A stretch of 64,000 bases of DNA from Acidovorax sp. SUPP3334 (GTDB lineage Bacteria; Pseudomonadota; Gammaproteobacteria; Burkholderiales; Burkholderiaceae_C). The notes under the pieces are model-generated. The model was not told the origin of the DNA, did no database searches, and saw only the letters and a list, made by a program, of their open reading frames with translations. Positions 16,731 through 26,414 of the stretch are shown piece after piece (the stretch's first letter is position 1; every line of letters begins with the position of its first letter). The position numbers and the translations under genes are program-made. The stretch is taken from contig NZ_BQXQ01000031.1 in the NCBI RefSeq assembly GCF_030159055.1, positions 1-64,000 of the forward strand. The letters run 5' to 3'.

Positions 16731-18314
16731 ATGGCCACCACCAGCAACAAACTTATCCCCCTCCTGGGCACCGTCGGCGTCGTCGTGATCGTCGGCGTGC
16801 TGTACCAGCAGTTCTCCGGACCCGCCCAGCCGAAGGCGGACGCCCCCATGAAGTCTGTCCCCGATCCTGCCAAGGCAAAGACCGCCCTCCCGAAGGCAAC
16901 CGGCGCCGACAACGACACGCCGGCCGAGACGCTCGCCACCGTGGTGGCCAGCAACACGCAACTGCGCCAGGACGTGGCCAAGATCATCGAGACGAACAAC
17001 CGCCTGACCGAGGAGAACCGGCGCCTGGGTGGTACTGCGGGGCCGGGCGGCCAGGGAGCGGCCAACAACCCGAGTGCCGCGTCCGTGCCGGCACCGCAGG
17101 CCACCGGCAACTCCAGTACGTCCGCCACCGCCATCGATCCCCCTGCCGCCGACAAATCCGTGCTGGGGAACGCGATCGACACCGCCGCCGAGGCCGCGGA
17201 CACGCTCATGAAGGGCCTGCCCAGTTCGCCCAGTTCGCCGATCACGCGCGGGCCCTCCACGGGATCGCAGGCTGCGCACGGCTCGCGCGCTACCAGTGCT
17301 GGATGGTCCGATGCGGGGACCGCTGCCGGCACCCAGGCCGTCACGCCCACGGGTGTGGTGCAGTACAAGCTCATGACCCCCATGGGCTACGTCGCGCACG
17401 TGGACCCCGCGCGGGGATCGGGCGCCGTGGCCACGACGCGGTTCGTGCGAACCACCCAGGCTAGCGGCGACGCCGGCATTGCAGGGCCAGCAGGGCCTGC
17501 CACGCAGGCCGCAAGAGCCGCCGCGCAGAAGGCCGAAGACACGCCGTTCTTCACCCTTCCAGAGAACTCCACGCTCGCAGGCGTCACCGCCATGACCAGC
17601 CTCATCGGTCGGGTGCCCATCGATGGCCGGGTGACGGACCCCATGCAGTTCAAGGCCATGGTCGGGCGCGACAACCTCGCCGCCAGCGGCTGGGAGTTGC
17701 CTCCCGACATCGCCGGCATGATCGTGACTGGAGTTGCCATCGGGGACATGGCGCTGTCGTGTTCCGAGGGCAAGGTGCGCTCGATCACCTTCGTCTTCAA
17801 CGACGGCACGGTGCGCACCGTGTCTTCCCGCAACCGGGGCGGCGGCATCTCAACGGGGAGCGGATCGAGCGGCTCCTCGGGCGGCGACATCGGCTTCATC
17901 TCTGACCTGCACGGCAACCCTTGCATCCCGGGCAAGTTCGTGACCAACGCGGCGAGCTACCTCACCGACATCAGCATGCTGCGCGGCCTCGGTGTGGCCG
18001 GCCAGGCCTTCGCCGACGCGCAGCGCACCCAGCGCAACAACAACGACGGATCGACGTCCTCCTCGATCACGGGGGACCGGGGGCGCTTTGCCATGGGCCA
18101 GGCCGTGAGCGGCGCCACCGACGAAGTGACCCAGTGGATGCTCCAGCGCCTTCGCAACAGCTTCGATGCCGTGATCGTGCCATCCGGCAAGCAGCTCGTC
18201 ATCCACCTGGACCAGGAAATCCGCCTGGACAAAGCCGTCAATGCCCGCCGCCTGGTGCATCGCCAGCAGGGCGGCACCCAAATCGCACGAGGAGAACGCC
18301 ATGGTCTCGAATGA
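16731..18314 (+). CDS. TIGR03752-family ICE protein (PFL_4705 class), TraB/VirB10-like
   Basis: 527 aa. An N-terminal membrane helix (about 8-28) is followed by a coiled coil (about 75-105, LRQDVAKIIETNNRLTEENR), a long low-complexity linker, and a C-terminal VirB10/TraB-like beta domain (about 270-520) with TLAGVTAMTSLIGRVP and FISDLHGNPCIPGKF. It should span the envelope and link the inner-membrane ATPases to the outer core. Its 3' end overlaps the next gene by 14 bp. Confidence 0.9.
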   Translation: MATTSNKLIPLLGTVGVVVIVGVLYQQFSGPAQPKADAPMKSVPDPAKAKTALPKATGADNDTPAETLATVVASNTQLRQDVAKIIETNNRLTEENRRLGGTAGPGGQGAANNPSAASVPAPQATGNSSTSATAIDPPAADKSVLGNAIDTAAEAADTLMKGLPSSPSSPITRGPSTGSQAAHGSRATSAGWSDAGTAAGTQAVTPTGVVQYKLMTPMGYVAHVDPARGSGAVATTRFVRTTQASGDAGIAGPAGPATQAARAAAQKAEDTPFFTLPENSTLAGVTAMTSLIGRVPIDGRVTDPMQFKAMVGRDNLAASGWELPPDIAGMIVTGVAIGDMALSCSEGKVRSITFVFNDGTVRTVSSRNRGGGISTGSGSSGSSGGDIGFISDLHGNPCIPGKFVTNAASYLTDISMLRGLGVAGQAFADAQRTQRNNNDGSTSSSITGDRGRFAMGQAVSGATDEVTQWMLQRLRNSFDAVIVPSGKQLVIHLDQEIRLDKAVNARRLVHRQQGGTQIARGERHGLE

Positions 18315-18810
18315 CCCCATCCCAACACGTCTGATGCCTGCAGCCTGTTTGTCCCTGGTCCTGCTGGGCACCGGCTGCTCGGTCACCGGAAACCGGGAAT
18401 CGCCCATCAACGAGGTCACCCGCGGCAGTCCGACCGTGCTGGACATCTACCGCGGCAAGGCCTTGGCTTCCAAGGAAGATGGAACGGGCGAGCCTGCCCG
18501 CACGCAGACCGCGCAGGACCGCCTGCGCGGGGCATCGACCGCCAGGCCCATCGCCGCGGGTGACGCCGACACACGCCGCTACTGGTCCGCCCTGGAGCCC
18601 ATGCGCCAGCGCTTCGCCCGTGTGCCCAACCCCGATCTGGTCATGGTGGTCTATCCGCACCTGGCGCGCGGTACCTACCCAGTGCCCGGCTACGTGACCA
18701 CCTTCCCGATGTACGAGCAGACGTTCTATGCGCTGCCGGGGGAGGTCGAGCAAGACCTGCGCAGCGGTAACTCCGTGCAGGGTCAAGCCAGCACCAGCGC
18801 CTCTCGCTGA
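18301..18810 (+). CDS. TIGR03751-family conjugal transfer lipoprotein
   Basis: 169 aa. A lipoprotein signal peptide ends in LGTGC (Cys about 22). The mature part contains SPTVLDIYRGK and PNPDLVMVVYPHL-type stretches seen in this family (PFL_4706 class), the VirB7-like position in the operon. GGAGAA precedes the start, which overlaps the VirB10-like gene. Confidence 0.88.
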   Translation: MVSNDPIPTRLMPAACLSLVLLGTGCSVTGNRESPINEVTRGSPTVLDIYRGKALASKEDGTGEPARTQTAQDRLRGASTARPIAAGDADTRRYWSALEPMRQRFARVPNPDLVMVVYPHLARGTYPVPGYVTTFPMYEQTFYALPGEVEQDLRSGNSVQGQASTSASR

Positions 18811-18844
18811 CATCACCACCGCAGCCAACGACGACCCAAGCACG

Positions 18845-21730
18845 ATGCTCTTTGATTTTCTCCGACCTAAGCGCGCGCCAGTGACACCTGCCGGCGCCGC
18901 CTCAACGCCATCCAGCGGCCAGACCGTCGCAGAGCGCCGGCGCATGGCCCTGCGCCCGCCCTCCTTCACCGACATGCTGCCCTACGTCGCCTATCAAGGC
19001 GAAGACAGGGTGTTCGTGCTCAAGGATGGCGCCACCCTCGGCGCGATGTTCGAGCTGTCGGCCATCCCCACGGAGGCGCAGGCCGCGGAGTTCCTGGCCG
19101 AGCATGCCCTCAAGGTGCAGGAGGCCCTGCAGGCGCTGCCCGAGTCGGACGCATCGCCCTGGATCGTGCAGTTCTTCGCCAACGACGATCGCAACCTGGG
19201 GCCGCTGGCGGGCGCATTGAGCGACTACATCGCTGAACAGCACAAGGAGTACCCCGAGCGCTGCCGCGCCATCCTGGACTCCCGCTTCACCCAGTCGGTC
19301 CTGGCCGAGATGTCCAGGCACCTGGATCTGGTCTCCCGCCCGCAGGGCCTGTTCACCGACACGCTGGTCACGGGCCAGGTCTGGCGCGGCCAGGTGCGGC
19401 GCGTGCGCTGCTGCATCTACAAGCGCTTCGCCGGGCTGGCCGACGACCCGGCGCCGCCCACCGCGCAGATCGAGTCGGTGGCGATCACCCTGATGTCCAC
19501 CTTCAGCGAGGCGGGTGTCGCCGCGCGCCGCTGCACCGGCCGCGACCTCTACGAATGGCTGCTGCCGTTCTTCAACAGGGCAGTACCCTGGGCCAACACG
19601 CCCACTGACTTGCTACGCCAGGCGCCCTACCCCGGCGATGCTGGCACGGTGTGGCCCCAAGCGCCCCTGTTCGGCTGCGACCTGTCGGACCTGCTCAACC
19701 TCTCGCCCCCGAAGTCCGACCTGGCGGCCGGCACCTTCGAGTTCGATGATGGCGTGCCCGTGAAGGCACTGGCGCTGCAGAGCATGCGCAGCCAGCCGCA
19801 GATCGGTCACTTCTCGGCCGAACTGCAAAGCGGCAAGGAGAGTTTCGCGCGCCTGGACCGCCTGCCCGCCGGCGCCATGCTTTCCATCTCTCTCACCGTG
19901 CAGCCGCAGCACCAGCTGGAGCGCCACATCGAGCGCATCCGCGATGCCTCGCGCGCCAAGTCCGCTGCTGCCATGGAGACGCACCGCGAGTGCGAGCAGG
20001 TCCTCGCCCGGATGGTGCAAGGGGACAAGCTCTACCCAATGATGATGACGCTCTACGTGAGCGGACACGACACCGCCGACCTGGAGCAGCAGATCTCCCA
20101 GGTCAATGCGCTGCTCGTGCCCTCGGGCCTGCGGTTCATCGATTCCAAGCACGACCTGGTGCCCCTGGACACCTTCATGCGCGGGCTGCCCTTCAACTTC
20201 GATCCGGCATTCGACAATCGTTCACTGCGCCGCTCACGCCTGACCTTCGCATCCCACGCCGCCGCGCTGCTGCCCGTGTATGGACGGGCGCGCGGCACGC
20301 CCCATCCGGGCATGTGGTTCTGGAACCGCGGCGGCGAGCCGCTCTGGGTCGATCCGCTGAACCGGCGGGACAGGAAGAAGAACGCCCACATGCTCGTGCT
20401 GGGCCCTACTGGCGCGGGCAAGTCGGCCACGCTCAACTACCTGGCCATGATGACCATGGCCATCCACAAGCCGCGCCTTGTGATCGTGGACGCGGGTCGC
20501 TCCTTCGAACTGCTGCTCGCGTACTTCAAGGGCATGGGCCTGTCCACCCACCATGTCACGCTCACGAGCGAAGCGGACGTTTCGCTGCCGCCCTTCGTGC
20601 ATGCCCTGCGGCTGCTGGACGATCCCGATGTCATGTCCTCCTACAACGCGGCCGAGCAGCAGGCCCGGGTCAACGCCGGCGTGCCGGACGACGAGGGCAT
20701 CGACATCCTGATCGGCGAATTGGATGAGGAGCCCTCGGGCACCCAGGCCGCAACGGCCACGCCTGCAGAAGATCACGATGACGAAGGGACGGAGCGGCGC
20801 GATCTGCTGGGCGAGATGCTGATCGCCGCCATCATGATGATCACCGGCGGAGAAAAACAGGAGGTCGCACGCATGGGCCGTGCTGACCGCTACCTCGTCT
20901 CGCGGGCGATCATCCGCGCGTCCGTGCGCTGCCGAAAGGAGGGCCGTACGCACCCGCTGACCCAGGACGTGGCCATCGAACTCATGGGCATGCACCGTGA
21001 CGATACGCTCTCCGGTCCACGCCAGATGCGCGCGGAAGAAATGGGCCAGTCCATGATGACCTTCACTCAGGCGCTGCGCGGCAAGCTCTTCAATCGCGAG
21101 GGCCAGGACTGGCCAGACGCGGACGTGACCCTCATCGAGATGGGCACCCTGACGCAGGACGGCTATGGCGACGCCCTGGCGGTGGCCTACACCAGCCTCA
21201 TCGACTCGGTGCAGTCTCGCGGCGAGCGCACGCAGGCCGAGGGGCGTCCCATCGTGTTCCTCACCGATGAGGGCCACTTGATCACCACCAACGAGCTGCT
21301 GGGCCCCAAGATCGCCAAGGGCACCAAGATGTGGCGAAAGCTGAACATCTGGTTCTGGCTGGCTACGCAGAATTTGCAGGATTTCCCGGACTCCATGGAG
21401 CGGGTGCTCTCCATGTGCGAATACTGGATGCTTCTCACGATGGACCGCTCTGAGATCGCCGAGGTCGCACGGTTTCGCAGCCTCACGCCCGAGCAGCGCC
21501 ACCTGATGGAGTCCGCCCGCAAGGAGCCGCCCAAGTACACCGAGGGCGTCATCATCTCTGCGCTCGGCCAGATGCTGTTTCGCAACGTCCCGCCTGCGCT
21601 ACCCATCGCCCTGGCCATGACCGAAGGCCATGAGAAGGCGCACCGGCGCCGACTCATGGACCAGCACGGCTGCACCGAGCTGGAGGCGGCCATGCTTGTG
21701 GCAGAGGAACTCGTGAAGGCGCGCGGGTGA
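18845..21730 (+). CDS. TIGR03744-family conjugative ATPase (PFL_4707 class), VirB4-like
   Basis: 961 aa. Walker A GPTGAGKSATLNYLA lies at about 519-533, and Walker B IVFLTDEGHLI at about 800-810 is followed by WFWLATQNLQDFP. This is the energy-supplying VirB4/TraC class of ATPase at the inner membrane. Start ATG 18845 (MLFDFLRPKRAP) was preferred over upstream in-frame codons because those lie inside the lipoprotein gene. An acidic insert (about 620-660) follows the Walker A region. Confidence 0.93.
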   Translation: MLFDFLRPKRAPVTPAGAASTPSSGQTVAERRRMALRPPSFTDMLPYVAYQGEDRVFVLKDGATLGAMFELSAIPTEAQAAEFLAEHALKVQEALQALPESDASPWIVQFFANDDRNLGPLAGALSDYIAEQHKEYPERCRAILDSRFTQSVLAEMSRHLDLVSRPQGLFTDTLVTGQVWRGQVRRVRCCIYKRFAGLADDPAPPTAQIESVAITLMSTFSEAGVAARRCTGRDLYEWLLPFFNRAVPWANTPTDLLRQAPYPGDAGTVWPQAPLFGCDLSDLLNLSPPKSDLAAGTFEFDDGVPVKALALQSMRSQPQIGHFSAELQSGKESFARLDRLPAGAMLSISLTVQPQHQLERHIERIRDASRAKSAAAMETHRECEQVLARMVQGDKLYPMMMTLYVSGHDTADLEQQISQVNALLVPSGLRFIDSKHDLVPLDTFMRGLPFNFDPAFDNRSLRRSRLTFASHAAALLPVYGRARGTPHPGMWFWNRGGEPLWVDPLNRRDRKKNAHMLVLGPTGAGKSATLNYLAMMTMAIHKPRLVIVDAGRSFELLLAYFKGMGLSTHHVTLTSEADVSLPPFVHALRLLDDPDVMSSYNAAEQQARVNAGVPDDEGIDILIGELDEEPSGTQAATATPAEDHDDEGTERRDLLGEMLIAAIMMITGGEKQEVARMGRADRYLVSRAIIRASVRCRKEGRTHPLTQDVAIELMGMHRDDTLSGPRQMRAEEMGQSMMTFTQALRGKLFNREGQDWPDADVTLIEMGTLTQDGYGDALAVAYTSLIDSVQSRGERTQAEGRPIVFLTDEGHLITTNELLGPKIAKGTKMWRKLNIWFWLATQNLQDFPDSMERVLSMCEYWMLLTMDRSEIAEVARFRSLTPEQRHLMESARKEPPKYTEGVIISALGQMLFRNVPPALPIALAMTEGHEKAHRRRLMDQHGCTELEAAMLVAEELVKARG

Positions 21731-21735
21731 GCGCG

Positions 21736-22239
21736 ATGCAAGCGATCCGCTCCAAAGCATGGTCCTGCGCGCTGGCCTTGCCGCTGCTCATGGGGGCCAC
21801 CCTGTCCCCAGCACAAACCAGCCAGGCGAACCAGGTCCTCCTGGGCGATGACCTGTACCGGGGCATCACGCAGGTGGAGGTGTTCGCCAACTCGGCCATG
21901 CTGGTGACCCCGCAGCGCTCGGACCGGTTCAAGCTCGACATCTACCGCCTGGACGCCATGGCGCGCGTGCAGCAGTCCATCAACCAGGGATTACCGCAAA
22001 ACGAGGCCGATGCCCGCGCCTGGCTCGCTGCGAACGAAGCGCGCATCCGCCGGCAGATGCAGCCCGTGGTGGCCAACGCGGCCAATGGCATCACCCTGGC
22101 GATGCACTACCGCATCGACCGGCTGCCGGCCATCGTCGTGAACCGTCAGACCGTGGTGTTCGGGATGACCGACGTGGATGCCGCGCTTGCTGCTTTCCAG
22201 CGCGCTCGACCAGCCTCTGGGCCGAGGGGGCCGAAATGA
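21736..22239 (+). CDS. TIGR03757-family ICE protein (PFL_4709 class)
   Basis: 167 aa exported protein with a signal peptide (about 8-30) and a thioredoxin-like C-terminal region (YRIDRLPAIVVNRQTVVFGM), resembling TrbC-type periplasmic proteins. A GTG at 21727 overlapping the ATPase stop is an alternative start. It overlaps the next gene by 4 bp. Confidence 0.87.
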   Translation: MQAIRSKAWSCALALPLLMGATLSPAQTSQANQVLLGDDLYRGITQVEVFANSAMLVTPQRSDRFKLDIYRLDAMARVQQSINQGLPQNEADARAWLAANEARIRRQMQPVVANAANGITLAMHYRIDRLPAIVVNRQTVVFGMTDVDAALAAFQRARPASGPRGPK

Positions 22240-23645
22240 CGAAGCCTTCGAAGCCCTCATCCTCATCCTCGTCCTGGTGCCGCGCCCTGCGCGTCCTGGC
22301 GCCGCTGCGATCAGCCACCGTTGGAGTCGCACTTTGTGGCGCATTCGCTCTGGCGCCCCACGCAGCTCTCGCGCAGACCACCAACACAGTGGCAATCCTG
22401 ACCGCCACCTTGCAATCTTTCCCCAGTTGCCTGTCCTACCAGGTCAAGGGAATGTGCTTCTTCCTGCGCTGCACGATCAAGGGCTGCGCCATCCTCTCCT
22501 CGATCCGCGTGAGCCATTATTTGCCCGATGCAATCGTGAGTACCTACAACGACCCGCTGATGCATCCCTGGCTGGAGGTGGGCAAGCCGATCGCCGCCAC
22601 CATGGCCGGCATCGGTTCGGCCATGGCCGGCATGCCGCTGGATTCTGCAGCCGATACCGCCCGCGATGGCACCGAGATCACCACCTTCAAGGGGGCCGAC
22701 GCCATCGGCAACCCCGTGGGCATGGTGGCGAGCGTGCTGGCGAGCGGCACCTTGCCCAACGTTCCTTCTGTGTTCGGCATACCGGGCATCACGGAGCTGA
22801 TGGAGTTTCCTTCGGAAGAACTCCCCAACATCCAGCGTGAATGGATGTCCGTGCCCATGGATGCGGCCAACTCGGTCCTTCAAGGCGCGGCCAGCCTGGC
22901 CAAGGCCCCGATGGACATCATCGGCAAGATCACGAGCCTTCCTGGGCGCCTGTCGCAGTTGCAGTCCGCAGCCGGCAATGTCGGCAGCTTTCTGGGCTCC
23001 AGCAGTGGGCTGGCCACCTTGGGCATGGATGCCGCAGCGCTCGCTGGCATCGATCTCGGGCCGCTGCAGCAGGTCGTGTCGATCGCATCGCTCGCTGGCG
23101 GCAGCACCGATCTGGGCGTGGGCAGCCTGTTCTGTCCGGGCGGTGCTTCCGCATTCGGCTTGCATTACCAGTCCGAACTCGATGCGCTCTTTTGGCGCGG
23201 CATCCTACCGGTGGAGATGCTGTACCCATCTGCCTGGGTGCCCACACGCAAGGAGGTGAGCCATTCGGCAATAGCCAGTACCTGGGGCAGCATCTATCCG
23301 CGCACGGGGGAAGTGGTCCAGCAGCACCCGGTCAAGGCCTCGGCCGTGCTCGCGGAGCGCGTGGCCAGCATCATCAAAAAGCGTGCGCAACCCCACATCT
23401 ACCATCGCCTGGAGGCAGACGGCAATTTCCGCTACTTCTCCTCCATCGAGGACTCCGACACCCGATGGTCGATGGTCTATCCCCGCACCACCACCAGCTG
23501 CGTGCGCTTCGGCGAAAACGACTCTCTGTCCCTGCTGTCCTTCGGCGATGGCAGCACCAGTGCCGTCAATGGCTACGTCTGGAACCTCTGGAACAAGTAC
23601 GACTGCTGTCAGCGCCGCGGCATCTACCTGTTCTCGGTCCCGTGA
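22236..23645 (+). CDS. TIGR03756-family ICE protein (PFL_4710 class), TraU-like
   Basis: 469 aa secreted protein with a signal peptide (about 20-50) and several Cys in the mature part (CLSYQVKGMCFFLRCTIKGC region, CPGGASAFG, CCQRRG). It resembles TraU-type proteins acting in pilus assembly and mating-pair formation. The Cys content fits with a DsbC encoded at 32646. Confidence 0.88.
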   Translation: MTKPSKPSSSSSSWCRALRVLAPLRSATVGVALCGAFALAPHAALAQTTNTVAILTATLQSFPSCLSYQVKGMCFFLRCTIKGCAILSSIRVSHYLPDAIVSTYNDPLMHPWLEVGKPIAATMAGIGSAMAGMPLDSAADTARDGTEITTFKGADAIGNPVGMVASVLASGTLPNVPSVFGIPGITELMEFPSEELPNIQREWMSVPMDAANSVLQGAASLAKAPMDIIGKITSLPGRLSQLQSAAGNVGSFLGSSSGLATLGMDAAALAGIDLGPLQQVVSIASLAGGSTDLGVGSLFCPGGASAFGLHYQSELDALFWRGILPVEMLYPSAWVPTRKEVSHSAIASTWGSIYPRTGEVVQQHPVKASAVLAERVASIIKKRAQPHIYHRLEADGNFRYFSSIEDSDTRWSMVYPRTTTSCVRFGENDSLSLLSFGDGSTSAVNGYVWNLWNKYDCCQRRGIYLFSVP

Positions 23646-23685
23646 CCGGCTGAAACCTGCCTCAAGCTCCTTGCCCTGAACCCTA

Positions 23686-25089
23686 ATGACCGCCAACCCA
23701 TCTGTTCGCCCTGCTCGCCCGATCCAACCGCACACAGCCGTGGCTGCGGCAATTGCCTGCGTACTCGCTCTGGTCTCCACCCCGGATGTCCAGGCGCAGC
23801 CAGTCTCCAACTCCACGCTGTACTACCGCATGGGCGGTGGCACGCCGGGCGGCGCTGCCAACAACCGTGGGCAGACCTCCCAGGCCCTGGGCCTGCAAGC
23901 CAACCTGCGCCTGAACTACTCCTGCGGCAAGTTCGATGTGGGCATGTCCTGGGGCAACATCATGAACAACATCTCGCGGCTGGGTCAGCAGGTGACCAAT
24001 GCCGTGCAGGCGGGCATCGCCTCGCTGCCGCTGTACGTCCTGCAGCGTGCCCAGCCGGGCCTGTACCAGCTCTTCCAGAACTACAGCCAGAAGGCGGATC
24101 TGCTGGTCGCATCCTCCCTCAAGACCTGCGAGGAGACGGAGGCCATGATCCGCGCCGGCCAAAATCCCTACGAGGATTGGATCAAGATGGCCAAGGGCGA
24201 TGCCTGGAAGGTCAAGGCCAACACGTCCGGCGACATCGTGCAGGCCAAGATCGACATCAACAAGAACGAGGAAGCGCAGCGCACGGGGGTGAACTGGGTG
24301 TTCGGTCAGAAGGCTGGCGGCATCAACTCGCTTCCCCTTCGTCCCATCCGTGACCTCTCGGTGGCTGGCTACAACGCAACGTTGAACAAGTCCGTCACCG
24401 CCGCCTCCAGCACCAGCTACACGGGCTTGGCCGAGAAATCAACGCGCCTGGTGCAGGCCTTCGCATCGCCGGATGACCTTGCCAAGTTCACGACCGAGGT
24501 GCTGGGCGACAAGCGCGTCTATACCTGCTCGCAAAGCGCAGATTGCCCAACTGCGACGGCGGTGACCACGGCGTCGGGTCTGGGCCCGAAGTACGAGGCC
24601 GAGGTGGACCAGGTGCTGCCGAAGCTGCAGGCGATGGCGGGTGCTCCCTCGGGCAGTCCCTATGCTGATCTGAACACGATCGCCGCGCCCGGCATGGCCA
24701 TCAGCCCTCAGTTGTTGGATGCGCTGCGCAGGCTGCCTCCCGACACGCGCGGCATCGCCGTGACCCGGCTTGGACAAGAGTTGGCCATGCACCGCGTGAT
24801 CGACAAGGCGCTGGTGGCGCGCGGCGTGCTGCTCACGGGCCTGAGTCTGCCCGAGGTAACCGCTGCGGGCGACGCCATGCGGGACACGCAGTCGCAGATC
24901 GATCGGCTGACGCAATTCATCAACGACCTGATGTTCGAGGCCCGGGTGCGCAAGGAACTGACCTCCGACACGGCCCTGGCCATCATGGGCAGCCAGTTCC
25001 AGGCCGACTCGCGCTCGATGCGCGTACCCGATGGGCGGGCGCCCGATCCGCAGCCGATGGAAAACGGCCGGGTGAAGGTGACGCCATGA
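23686..25089 (+). CDS. TIGR03755-family ICE protein (PFL_4711 class)
   Basis: 467 aa exported protein. A signal peptide (about 15-38) leads to LYYRMGGGTPGG and LNYSCGKFDVGMSWGNIMN, hallmarks of the family; the C-terminal half is helical. Position before traG suggests a mating-pair stabilisation role. The last 16 bases overlap a repeated 47-bp segment that also begins the next gene. Confidence 0.88.
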   Translation: MTANPSVRPARPIQPHTAVAAAIACVLALVSTPDVQAQPVSNSTLYYRMGGGTPGGAANNRGQTSQALGLQANLRLNYSCGKFDVGMSWGNIMNNISRLGQQVTNAVQAGIASLPLYVLQRAQPGLYQLFQNYSQKADLLVASSLKTCEETEAMIRAGQNPYEDWIKMAKGDAWKVKANTSGDIVQAKIDINKNEEAQRTGVNWVFGQKAGGINSLPLRPIRDLSVAGYNATLNKSVTAASSTSYTGLAEKSTRLVQAFASPDDLAKFTTEVLGDKRVYTCSQSADCPTATAVTTASGLGPKYEAEVDQVLPKLQAMAGAPSGSPYADLNTIAAPGMAISPQLLDALRRLPPDTRGIAVTRLGQELAMHRVIDKALVARGVLLTGLSLPEVTAAGDAMRDTQSQIDRLTQFINDLMFEARVRKELTSDTALAIMGSQFQADSRSMRVPDGRAPDPQPMENGRVKVTP

Positions 25090-25120
25090 GCTCGCAGCCT
25101 CTCGATCCGCAAGGGCCTGC
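25074..25120 (+). repeat. 47-bp direct repeat, copy 1
   Basis: 44 of 47 bases match 25668-25714. It covers the end of the TIGR03755 gene and the first 35 bases of the following gene, so both downstream genes begin MS(S/M)QPLDPQGPA. Confidence 0.85.
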
Positions 25121-25445
25121 TGCCGCCAATGACGTGATGCTCGGAACCTTCATCGAGAAGATTCGGCACCAGGATCTATTGATCGCGCAACTGCAAGCCG
25201 AACTGCAACGGGCGCAACAAGCCTCTGCAGACACCTTGCTCGGGCAGCTTCGCTTGCGTGAAGCCGTGCTTCTGTACGTAGGGCAACACGCTGACGACTT
25301 CGCGAAGCAGATCGCCGGGAGCTTCAGTGGCGACGTTGCGCGAGCGGTGTCGAACAGCTTGTTCGTGCTCGACAACGCGCCGATCCCGCGCGATGCGCGG
25401 GAGGCAATCCGCAAAGCGACCAATCACGGGTTGAACAGGTGGTGA
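25086..25445 (+). CDS. hypothetical helical protein, copy 1 of a duplicated start
   Basis: 119 aa, cytosolic, with a coiled coil (about 22-52, QDLLIAQLQAELQRAQQ) and no membrane helix. Its first 12 residues are nearly those of the membrane protein at 25680, but the remainder is unrelated, so only the 5' end was duplicated. It overlaps the TIGR03755 gene by 4 bp. Not a standard part of the secretion system; function unknown. Confidence 0.72.
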   Translation: MSSQPLDPQGPAAANDVMLGTFIEKIRHQDLLIAQLQAELQRAQQASADTLLGQLRLREAVLLYVGQHADDFAKQIAGSFSGDVARAVSNSLFVLDNAPIPRDAREAIRKATNHGLNRW

Positions 25446-25569
25446 CATGTCTGCATGTCTCGCTGGCCCACCAGGTTCTTGCGCTGACTGCCGGCGTGAA
25501 CCAACTGCGCTCCATCTCACGGCCGAAATTTAGGCCGTGAGATTTCGGCTGACCTACCAAAAGAAATCG

Positions 25570-25683
25570 ATGTCCAAGATCCAACTCGAACCAGCCCTGA
25601 CGAAGCCCAAGCCACGCACGGCGATCATCAACCACGACTCCACGCCCCTGCCCTGTCACCTTGGCGCGAAGGTGACGTCATGA
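25570..25683 (+). CDS. short remnant gene, 5' copy of the 26141 gene
   Basis: 37 codons starting MSKIQLEPAL and containing STPLPC, then ending where the second 47-bp repeat begins. The gene at 26141 begins MSKTHFKPAL and also has STPLPC, with similar upstream bases. It looks like a 5' fragment truncated by the duplication junction. It may be translated, since its stop overlaps the next start (ATGA). Confidence 0.5.
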   Translation: MSKIQLEPALTKPKPRTAIINHDSTPLPCHLGAKVTS

Positions 25684-25714
25684 GCATGCAGCCTCTCGAT
25701 CCGCAAGGGCCTGC
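25668..25714 (+). repeat. 47-bp direct repeat, copy 2
   Basis: Partner of 25074-25120 with three differences. The two copies lie 594 bp apart and bracket the first small-gene pair, the expected trace of a tandem duplication followed by divergence or deletion. Confidence 0.85.
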
Positions 25715-26111
25715 CAGTGAAGCGAAGGCGCAGCGCACGGGTGCGGCCCGGCGCAGGCTGCTTCGTCTGGCGTTCATCGCCCTGGCCTGGCTGGCAGGCG
25801 CCAGCGCCATGGGGTTCGTCCTGGTCGCGCTGCTGTCGCACTTGCAGGTGCAGCCAGAGACCCTGGCCACGCTTCAGATCTGGGCGACCGACATTCGGCA
25901 CTACGGTGCGCTGGTGCAGTGCCTGGTCGTCGCCGGCATCGGGATCTGGTGGCAGGCGATCGTGGCCTGGGGAGCGCGCCGCGGCATCGTGCGGCCGCAG
26001 GAGCATGCACAGGTGATTGCGCTGCGGCCGAAGGTGATGACGTTCTGCATCGCCTACCTGCTGCTGATCCCGATCGGGCCGGCCACGTTGCTGCGGTGGA
26101 TGCAGGCGTGA
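25680..26111 (+). CDS. small inner-membrane protein
   Basis: 143 aa with three hydrophobic helices (about 27-50, 75-100 and 122-140). It starts with the duplicated MSMQPLDPQGPA peptide and then diverges from the 25086 protein. It lies inside the conjugation operon before traG. Entry exclusion or assembly help are possible roles for such a gene, but nothing in the sequence shows either. Confidence 0.7.
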   Translation: MSMQPLDPQGPASEAKAQRTGAARRRLLRLAFIALAWLAGASAMGFVLVALLSHLQVQPETLATLQIWATDIRHYGALVQCLVVAGIGIWWQAIVAWGARRGIVRPQEHAQVIALRPKVMTFCIAYLLLIPIGPATLLRWMQA

Positions 26112-26140
26112 GATTCGACGACCCAGAACCAGAAGAACCG

Positions 26141-26389
26141 ATGTCCAAAACCCACTTCAAACCGGCCTTGATCTCATTGAGCGAGTCCACGCCCCTGCCC
26201 TGTGCCTGCCCTTGTGCGGTGAGGCTGCGCCACGTCCACCGCCTGCTCGTGCAACTCGTGGATGCCCTGCAGGAGCCGGGCCGCCAGGCCTTGCCCGCCG
26301 CCCTCCTGGCCACGCTGCAGGAGCCGACGCTCGAAGACTCGCTCACCGAGCCCGGCCAGCTGGCCGACATGCCCTGCAGATTGCACTGA
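26141..26389 (+). CDS. hypothetical small protein
   Basis: 82 aa, start MSKTHFKPAL, with a CACPCAVRLRHVHRLL stretch and a helical C-terminus; no signal peptide. Its first residues and STPLPC match the shorter frame at 25570. GAAGAACC upstream is a weak ribosome site. The two Cys pairs might bind metal, but this is not a known motif to me. Confidence 0.6.
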   Translation: MSKTHFKPALISLSESTPLPCACPCAVRLRHVHRLLVQLVDALQEPGRQALPAALLATLQEPTLEDSLTEPGQLADMPCRLH

Positions 26390-26414
26390 TCCGAACCCAT
26401 CCTCCGCCACCACC

